From the NCBI GenBank assembly GCA_015232165.1, contig JADGAE010000045.1:1-10018 (forward strand): a stretch of 10,018 nucleotides of DNA. The letters are read 5' to 3'. The notes below the pieces were generated by a model. That model was given only the letters and a program-made list of their open reading frames with translations, was not told the DNA's origin and did not search any database. A program made the translations under genes and the position numbers. Numbering within the stretch: position 1 is the stretch's first letter; the number at the start of each line of letters is the position of its first letter. Shown one piece after another: positions 6,154 through 10,018 of this stretch. This DNA comes from Nitrospirota bacterium (GTDB taxonomy: Bacteria > Nitrospirota > Thermodesulfovibrionia > Thermodesulfovibrionales > Magnetobacteriaceae).

Positions 6154-6930
6154 CTAATCTTCTCTTCTGACCACTATGGTCCTGCTTCGGTAGAACAGGA
6201 AGGTGGTTGTGACACCTCCGATCCATACGCTCATCATAAAAATGAAACCACTTGGTGCAAGCTGTATAGCGCCAGATATCAACACGCCGCTTATACACCC
6301 ACCTCCTATCCTTGCCGCAAAGCCCATCAGTATACCGGCCAGAAACACCCATAGCCATCTCTTGATAACGGACTTGCCGCGCGACTGTTTCCACAGCTCG
6401 GGCACGGCGTTTAGCCTAAAGTCGCCCGAGTACCTGGCCGACAGGAAGCTGCCAAGGATTGTGCCTATGATAACGAATATTGTCCAATCTATATATGGTT
6501 CATAGATACTCCAGTAGGAGACGTCGTCCAGGTGTTTGGGGGATATTAGTTTAGTGGCAATGGAGCCCAGGACGGTATAACCTCTTGTTATGCCAAGGGG
6601 TCTTTCGGATAGATAGAAGGACAACACCTCTACGAGAGCGAAGGCAATGCCTGCCGGTATCGGCCACCATCTCTTGGGTTTACCAAGGATTGCAAAAAAC
6701 ACCGCCCCCAACAGGGGCCACCCGCTGTGTAAAAATATGGTATAAACAAGGCCCAGGATGAGCATGGACCACCACTCCGGTTTAATCACTACCAATATTG
6801 AGAAAGCCACTACAACCGGCCAACCCTGTCTTAAATGAAACGCTACCCCGGCCGTGCATACAAGCAGGACCATGGCTGCCAATATAAACGTTGTACTTAC
6901 GCCGTGCTTATCTTTTAACTGCATAACCAT
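6154..6930 (-). CDS. YeeE/YedE family membrane protein, C212 subunit
   Basis: A 258-residue hydrophobic protein, also of the YeeE/YedE type. The best evidence is the C-terminal repeat LMGFAARIGGGCISGVLISG (201-220) followed by FIFMMSVWIGG (229-239), which matches the second half of thiosulfate transporters with its conserved cysteine (C212). About six to seven hydrophobic segments are visible (about 12-30, 37-50, 54-68, 70-83, 91-107, 149-165, 191-206, 224-247). The middle (109-190) is more polar and poorly conserved in my reading. With the next gene, one base downstream, it probably makes a two-subunit version of a transporter that is a single polypeptide in other bacteria. The ATG at 6930 is preceded by GAGGA at an over-long spacing, and an ATG two codons later is possible. 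No TusA/SirA-like partner gene is next to the pair. Confidence 0.75.
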   Translation of the reverse strand: MVMQLKDKHGVSTTFILAAMVLLVCTAGVAFHLRQGWPVVVAFSILVVIKPEWWSMLILGLVYTIFLHSGWPLLGAVFFAILGKPKRWWPIPAGIAFALVEVLSFYLSERPLGITRGYTVLGSIATKLISPKHLDDVSYWSIYEPYIDWTIFVIIGTILGSFLSARYSGDFRLNAVPELWKQSRGKSVIKRWLWVFLAGILMGFAARIGGGCISGVLISGAIQLAPSGFIFMMSVWIGGVTTTFLFYRSRTIVVRRED

Positions 6931-7032
6931 CTATTTAAAGGTGTTCCTCTATCTCGTTTTATGTTTAATTAAGCCTCTCTTTGTCCTAATCACCGCAGTG
7001 ACCTGAACACTTTGGGAGTCTGTCCAAGTTCG

Positions 7033-7081
7033 ACCGGCCTATCCGCCTGCCAACATGCCTGACCTAGCAGGCCCCACCGGT
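7033..7081 (-). ncRNA. Foldable leader element upstream of the YeeE/YedE genes
   Basis: Read on the minus strand, ACCGG and CCGGT close a 49-base element. Inside it GCCTGC and GCAGGC form a second 6-bp stem, with an alternative pairing of CAGGC and GCCTG in the same loop. It lies 102 bases before the start codon at 6930 and after the terminator of the TM2 gene, so it would be in the leader of the YeeE/YedE mRNA if transcription starts just upstream of it. I recognise no known riboswitch class. It could be a cis-acting element, a small RNA or chance. Confidence 0.3.
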
Positions 7082-7122
7082 ATTCATTGTACAACAAGTT
7101 GCCATTAACAATCTACGCTACT

Positions 7123-7171
7123 AAAAAAAGCAAGCGGGGTGGACAATCGTTATATGCGCCACCCCATTTGC
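7123..7171 (-). terminator. Rho-independent terminator of the TM2 gene
   Basis: On the minus strand GGGGTGG-type arms (7136-7142 with 7159-7165) form a perfect 7-bp stem around a 16-base loop. GCAA/TTGC pairs and a G-T pair extend it to about 13 positions with one mismatch. A run of seven T follows (7123-7129). It lies 43 bases beyond the stop of the gene at 7214-7459 and separates that unit from the YeeE/YedE genes. Confidence 0.8.
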
Positions 7172-7213
7172 GCCACCAAAAACCATTTCCAAGCGAAACG
7201 AATATCCGTTAAG

Positions 7214-7459
7214 CTAAATCTTCCAATCCCAACTTGTCATACAGACATCATCAGAATCCCTGAACTTACCTACAAGGATCAGGATTATGTCATAAAACAC
7301 CCATAGTCCAAAGCCACCCATTGTTAGCAGCATTGCTACACCTGTGCCGATCTTCTTGGCATAGAACCTGTGGGCTCCCATCCAGCCAAACATAAAACAC
7401 AGTAGCAGCGCTATCAAGCGACTCTTACCGGACTCCGTTACTGCAGCTTCATTATCCAC
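7214..7459 (-). CDS. TM2 domain-containing membrane protein
   Basis: An 81-residue inner-membrane protein consisting almost only of a TM2 domain: two hydrophobic helices (about residues 15-27 and 39-62) joined by the family's short motif GWMGAHRFYAKKIGTG (25-40), then a hydrophilic tail containing a DSDD motif. Such proteins are common in bacteria, but their function is not established. The start is a GTG with an excellent site, AAAGGAGGTG, 7 bases upstream; no ATG in frame would keep the first helix with as good a site. It lies 102 bases downstream of the TRL-like lipoprotein gene in the same orientation and ends in a clear terminator, so the two may share a transcript or a function at the envelope. 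Confidence 0.85.
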   Translation of the reverse strand: MDNEAAVTESGKSRLIALLLCFMFGWMGAHRFYAKKIGTGVAMLLTMGGFGLWVFYDIILILVGKFRDSDDVCMTSWDWKI

Positions 7460-7466
7460 AAATATT

Positions 7467-7476
7467 CACCTCCTTT
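7467..7476 (-). promoter_or_regulatory. Ribosome binding site deciding the GTG start of the TM2 gene
   Basis: AAAGGAGGTG on the minus strand is nearly a full anti-16S match and lies 7 bases from the GTG at 7457-7459. It is the main reason for accepting a non-ATG start. Confidence 0.75.
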
Positions 7477-7561
7477 TATCAGTTATTTTATTGATTGTTC
7501 CAACCCGATTATTCCAACCCTTCAAGGTCCTCAATGTCGCAGCATCAAGCGCCTGTGCATA

Positions 7562-7948
7562 TTAATCACCGGTTACCAGGGTACATTGTCTGGTATAGGT
7601 ACCTAGTACGCTAAGGTTTTCCTTATTGATGGTATAGACTCCTTTTAAGCCGGCATCTTTCATTGCGGTTTCTATGCTGCCGTCGCCTATAGAGATTGCA
7701 CCAAAGAAGGAGTGAATACACGCCCTTCCATTTTTAGAGCCGGTTGGTGCCGTCCCCATATACACGGGCACCTTTGTGTCTGTGTATATCCATCCAAACG
7801 GTCCATCTGCAACAAACCCGCAGCTGCTCAACAGCATAAGCATCAGAGTCAACGCTGCCAACATTGTTACCGTGGATCGCATCCCCTTCTTTTTTGCGGT
7901 AGCTATCACCGCCGTTGTGGGTTTGACCCACCCTGTTTCTCTCTGCAT
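7562..7948 (-). CDS. TRL-like family lipoprotein
   Basis: A 128-residue precursor with a positively charged N-region (K20, K21, R24), a hydrophobic stretch (about 28-40) and the lipobox LSSC, giving lipidation at Cys43. The mature part of about 86 residues starts GFVADGPFGWIYTDTKVPV. Its C-terminal half, GRACIHSFFGAISIGDGSIETAMKDAGLKGVYTIN, matches what I know of the TRL-like lipoproteins (named from a tRNA-associated locus): a C-S-H-like motif, a GDGS turn, an A-x-x-x-G-L segment and a final beta hairpin. Their function is unknown. GGAGG 6 bases before the ATG at 7948 fixes a start that leaves an unusually long N-region; Met23 has a poorly spaced site. A separate promoter with an overlapping palindrome lies upstream, so regulated expression is likely. 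Which membrane it reaches cannot be told, though the residue after Cys is Gly rather than Asp. Confidence 0.75.
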   Translation of the reverse strand: MQRETGWVKPTTAVIATAKKKGMRSTVTMLAALTLMLMLLSSCGFVADGPFGWIYTDTKVPVYMGTAPTGSKNGRACIHSFFGAISIGDGSIETAMKDAGLKGVYTINKENLSVLGTYTRQCTLVTGD

Positions 7949-7984
7949 AATATTCCTCCAAATCTATTGCTTTAGCTAAAAAAC

Positions 7985-7996
7985 AGACTATAGTCT
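7985..7996. promoter_or_regulatory. 12-bp perfect palindrome over the -10 region (candidate operator)
   Basis: AGACTATAGTCT reads the same on both strands. It overlaps the proposed -10 element of the TRL-like lipoprotein gene at 7992-7997 and would cover the transcription start. The position is that of a repressor site. The cognate regulator is unknown; no transcription factor with a DNA-binding domain is encoded in this window. Confidence 0.4.
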
Positions 7997-8020
7997 AACC
8001 TAATATATTCGTTTTGTCAA
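7992..8020 (-). promoter_or_regulatory. Sigma-70-type promoter of the TRL-like lipoprotein gene
   Basis: On the minus strand a perfect TTGACA (8015-8020) is separated by exactly 17 bases from TAGACT (7992-7997, 4 of 6 matches to TATAAT). A better hexamer, TATAGT, lies five bases further on but at a 22-base spacing that is too long. It is 43 bases upstream of the ATG at 7948, within a clear intergenic region. This is the best promoter in the window. Confidence 0.65.
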
Positions 8021-8103
8021 GAGATAAAATCATGACGTGTGCATAAATTTTTCATGGCAAGAGTAAAATTACCGGTGTGTAAGGTTTCAGGAGGGAGTTG
8101 GTA

Positions 8104-8129
8104 GGGGGGACAAGGTCCCCCCATTTTTT
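8104..8129 (+). terminator. GC hairpin after glgP, T-run on the plus strand
   Basis: GGGGGGAC (8104-8111) and GTCCCCCC (8115-8122) form a perfect 8-bp stem with a 3-base loop, followed by A and six T. The T-run suits plus-strand transcripts, yet the only adjoining gene is glgP on the minus strand, whose stop codon is 13 bases away. On that strand the hairpin has no T-run behind it. It may still slow or protect the glgP mRNA end, or be another member of the local hairpin repeats. Confidence 0.5.
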
Positions 8130-8135
8130 ATCCGT

Positions 8136-9848
8136 CTACTTTATGTAGGCCTCGGTGACATAGCGACGCATCATCCTGTGGGTGTTGAAGTAGTATGCGT
8201 TTTTGGCTATGGTGTCGGCCATAATGTTAAGCCACTGCTGTCTGTTGTTGTAGTAAGTGGGGATAATGACGTTTTCGAGTTTGTGGTACAGGTCCTCGGC
8301 GTCAATTACGTTCATGCCCTCATCGGGAGCTATTTCGGTGGCCGCCGGGCCGATAGACCATCCGGTGACACCCTCTATGTGTCCTTCAATCCACCAGCCG
8401 TCAAGGACACTGAAGTTTGGCACCCCGTTGTGAGTGGCCTTCATGCCGCTGGTACCGGATGCCTCCAGCGGACGCAGCGGGTTGTTAAGCCACACGTCAA
8501 CGCCTGAGACAAGCATCAGGGCGATGTCCATACGGTAATTCTTCACAAACACGATCTTTATCTTATCGCGCAGCTCGCGTGAATAATTGAAGATGGACTG
8601 GATCAGTTTCTTTCCGGCCTCATCACGGGGATGTGCCTTGCCGGCAAAGATGAGCTGCACCTTGCCCTTGGCGATCCTTATGAGTCTCTCAACGTCAGAA
8701 AACAGTAGATTTGCACGCTTGTATGTGGCGAATCTGCGAGCGAACCCCAGCGTCAGCGTGTTGTAGTCCATGCCGATGCCGGTTGTGGAGTTTACGTAGT
8801 CTATGAGGACCCTTTTGGCCTCCATGTGGGCATTCCAGATTTCCTCTTTGGGGATCAGACCGACCCGCACAAAGGTCTCCGGCTCATTGGCCCACCCGGG
8901 GATGTACTTGTCATAGAGACGTTTAAAGTTTTCCACCGTCCAGGTGTAGGAGTGGACGCCGTTTGTTATGGCGTTGATCCTGTAGCCGGGGAACATGCTC
9001 TGGGAGACCTCGCCGTGTTTTTTGGCAACACCGTTGACATAGTTACTGAGATTCAGCGCCAGCATGGTCATGTTGAGGTCCTTCTCACCCGCCAACCAAC
9101 GGATCACCTTCTCGGGGAAGTAGTCGCCGATGACTTTTTGATAGAGCTCGTAGTCAAACCTGTCGTGTCCGGCCTCTACGGGCGTGTGGGTCGTAAATAC
9201 GCACAGCTCCTTGACTGAATCAAAGTCCCAGACCAGCGACTCATCCCACACCGACTCTATGTCCTTCTTGTACTTGTGCAGGAGCTCAAGGGTCAAAAAT
9301 GAGGCATGGCCTTCGTTCATGTGGTACTTCTTTATGGTGAAGCCAAACTCCCTGAGCATCCGCACTCCGCCAATGCCAAGGATCACCTCCTGCTTCATCC
9401 TGTAGTGGCTGTCTCCGCCATAGAGGAAGTGGGTCAATTCCCTGTCCTCGGCGCTGTTTTCGGGCATGTCGGTGTCAAGGTATAGCACCGGTACCACGCC
9501 ACCGCGAAGGCTCTGGATAAAGTAAACCCAGGTCTGTATGTAGACCGTCCGGCCCTCTATGCGTACGCTGACCTTTTCGGGGGCAAGGGTCATATATGTT
9601 GAGGGGTCCCAGTTGACGGGGTGCGCTATCTGATAGCCGCTTTCATCAAAGTCCTGCGTGAAATACCCCCTACGGTGCATGATCGTTACGGCCACAACCG
9701 GAAGGTTCAGGTCAGCGGCAGACTTGATCGTATCACCGGCCAGTATCCCAAGCCCTCCACTGTAGGTCGGGATGTCGTCCTTGAGTCCTATCTCCATTGT
9801 GAAGTAGGCAATCTTTGGTTCTTTTACGTATTTTTCCAATAATGACAT
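8136..9848 (-). CDS. glgP: Alpha-glucan (glycogen/maltodextrin) phosphorylase, short form
   Basis: A 570-residue cytosolic GT35-family enzyme that releases glucose-1-phosphate from glycogen or maltodextrins using phosphate and pyridoxal phosphate. It is much shorter than E. coli GlgP (about 815 residues) and belongs to the compact, more distant group of bacterial and archaeal phosphorylases. The N-terminus is complete, with the typical IAYFTMEIGL (13-22) and TYSGGLGILAGD (28-39). Later motifs are MNEGHASF (177-184), TTHTPVEAGHD (219-229), ITNGVHSYTW (294-303), GFARRFATYKR (368-378), FAGKAHPRD (401-409) and EASGTSGMKATHNGV (462-476), in which Lys470 should hold pyridoxal phosphate. AAGGAGA lies about 12 bases before the ATG. 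It stands as a single gene with its own leader. No other glycogen gene is nearby, so the exact glucan substrate is inferred from the family. Confidence 0.93.
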   Translation of the reverse strand: MSLLEKYVKEPKIAYFTMEIGLKDDIPTYSGGLGILAGDTIKSAADLNLPVVAVTIMHRRGYFTQDFDESGYQIAHPVNWDPSTYMTLAPEKVSVRIEGRTVYIQTWVYFIQSLRGGVVPVLYLDTDMPENSAEDRELTHFLYGGDSHYRMKQEVILGIGGVRMLREFGFTIKKYHMNEGHASFLTLELLHKYKKDIESVWDESLVWDFDSVKELCVFTTHTPVEAGHDRFDYELYQKVIGDYFPEKVIRWLAGEKDLNMTMLALNLSNYVNGVAKKHGEVSQSMFPGYRINAITNGVHSYTWTVENFKRLYDKYIPGWANEPETFVRVGLIPKEEIWNAHMEAKRVLIDYVNSTTGIGMDYNTLTLGFARRFATYKRANLLFSDVERLIRIAKGKVQLIFAGKAHPRDEAGKKLIQSIFNYSRELRDKIKIVFVKNYRMDIALMLVSGVDVWLNNPLRPLEASGTSGMKATHNGVPNFSVLDGWWIEGHIEGVTGWSIGPAATEIAPDEGMNVIDAEDLYHKLENVIIPTYYNNRQQWLNIMADTIAKNAYYFNTHRMMRRYVTEAYIK

Positions 9849-9867
9849 CTTGGCTCTATTCTCCTTA

Positions 9868-9884
9868 AGTTAAGAATTTTAACT
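9868..9884. promoter_or_regulatory. Inverted repeat in the glgP leader (candidate operator)
   Basis: AGTTAA and TTAACT form 6-bp arms around a 5-base spacer. The repeat is 19 bases before the glgP start codon, next to a possible -10 element TAAAAT (9886-9891, minus strand) whose -35, TTGTTT, is weak at an 18-base spacing. It could be a regulator site near the start of transcription. It is AT-rich and may be chance. Confidence 0.3.
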
Positions 9885-9931
9885 CATTTTAATAAAAACG
9901 CCTGAAAAAAAACAAGCCCCCCACAAAAAAA

Positions 9932-10018
9932 GGCGCATAAAAAAAAGTCGTGGGTGCCTTGAGAAAAAAAAGGGAGAAGGACTCTGTCCTTCTCCCTAAG
10001 ACCCTCATCCTGCAAGGG
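9932..10018 (-). repeat. Dispersed repeat module Q, inverted copy of 180-288
   Basis: The reverse complement starts CCCTTGCAGGATGAGGGTCT and ends ATGCGCC, matching 180-288 with about four substitutions but without its 25-base insertion. The window ends inside or at the edge of the element, so its right border is unknown. It lies in the upstream region of glgP. Confidence 0.8.
9964..9997 (-). terminator. Rho-independent terminator within repeat Q, minus strand
   Basis: AGGGAGAAGGAC (9971-9982) and GTCCTTCTCCCT (9986-9997) form a perfect 12-bp stem with a 3-base loop, and on the minus strand eight T follow (9964-9971). It would end a minus-strand transcript coming from a gene beyond the right edge of the window, isolating glgP from upstream transcription. 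Confidence 0.8.

Noticed and set aside
7087..7094. TTGTACAA palindrome upstream of the transporter genes
   Set aside because: Eight bases of palindrome in AT-rich DNA are expected by chance, and it matches no operator that I can name.
8826..9218. Plus-strand open frame of 130 codons inside glgP
   Set aside because: The opposite strand encodes clear phosphorylase motifs through the same bases; the plus-strand product resembles nothing and has no start signal.

Overview
The window holds ten protein-coding genes, all on the minus strand and so read from right to left, framed by repeat-rich non-coding DNA at both ends. The gene set (type II fatty acid synthesis genes, RNase III, AIR synthetase, a lipobox-bearing lipoprotein, strong Shine-Dalgarno sites) is ordinary bacterial chromosome and points to a diderm bacterium. 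The order fabG-acpP-fabF-rnc-purM, the paired YeeE/YedE membrane proteins, the short glycogen phosphorylase and the GC-rich hairpin repeats remind me of Nitrospirota such as the magnetotactic lineages. That placement is an impression from memory, not something the window proves. No phage, plasmid, transposase, CRISPR or tRNA signal was seen.

Layout from right to left, in transcription order. At 9932-10018 lies a repeat containing a minus-strand terminator. glgP (8136-9848) follows, encoding a short alpha-glucan phosphorylase, and then a GC hairpin. Next are two small envelope genes: a TRL-like lipoprotein (7562-7948) with a good promoter overlapped by a perfect palindrome, and a TM2-domain membrane protein (7214-7459) that ends in a clear rho-independent terminator. 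A 283-base gap (6931-7213) contains that terminator and a foldable leader. It precedes a two-gene YeeE/YedE sulfur-transport-like cluster (5316-6930). The last block is a tight housekeeping cluster, fabG-acpP-fabF-rnc-purM (930-5141), followed by a stand-alone cyclic-nucleotide-binding-domain protein (456-851).

FabG, AcpP and FabF are respectively the reductase, the acyl carrier and the condensing enzyme of fatty acid elongation. rnc and purM are linked to them by an 11-base overlap and an 18-base gap, which suggests one mRNA and translational coupling. The other genes form independent units: glycogen breakdown, envelope proteins, and probable import of a sulfur compound.

The most unusual part is the repeat DNA. 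The first 455 bases carry at least three related GC-rich hairpin modules. One of them (180-288) recurs in inverted orientation at 9932-10018, and both copies are terminators pointing into the gene block. The left copy differs mainly by a 25-base insertion that resembles the hairpin of a third module at the window's left edge. No gene here looks like an undescribed system. The repeats, the palindromic promoter, the leader structure and an altered nucleotide-binding site are the points worth a second look.
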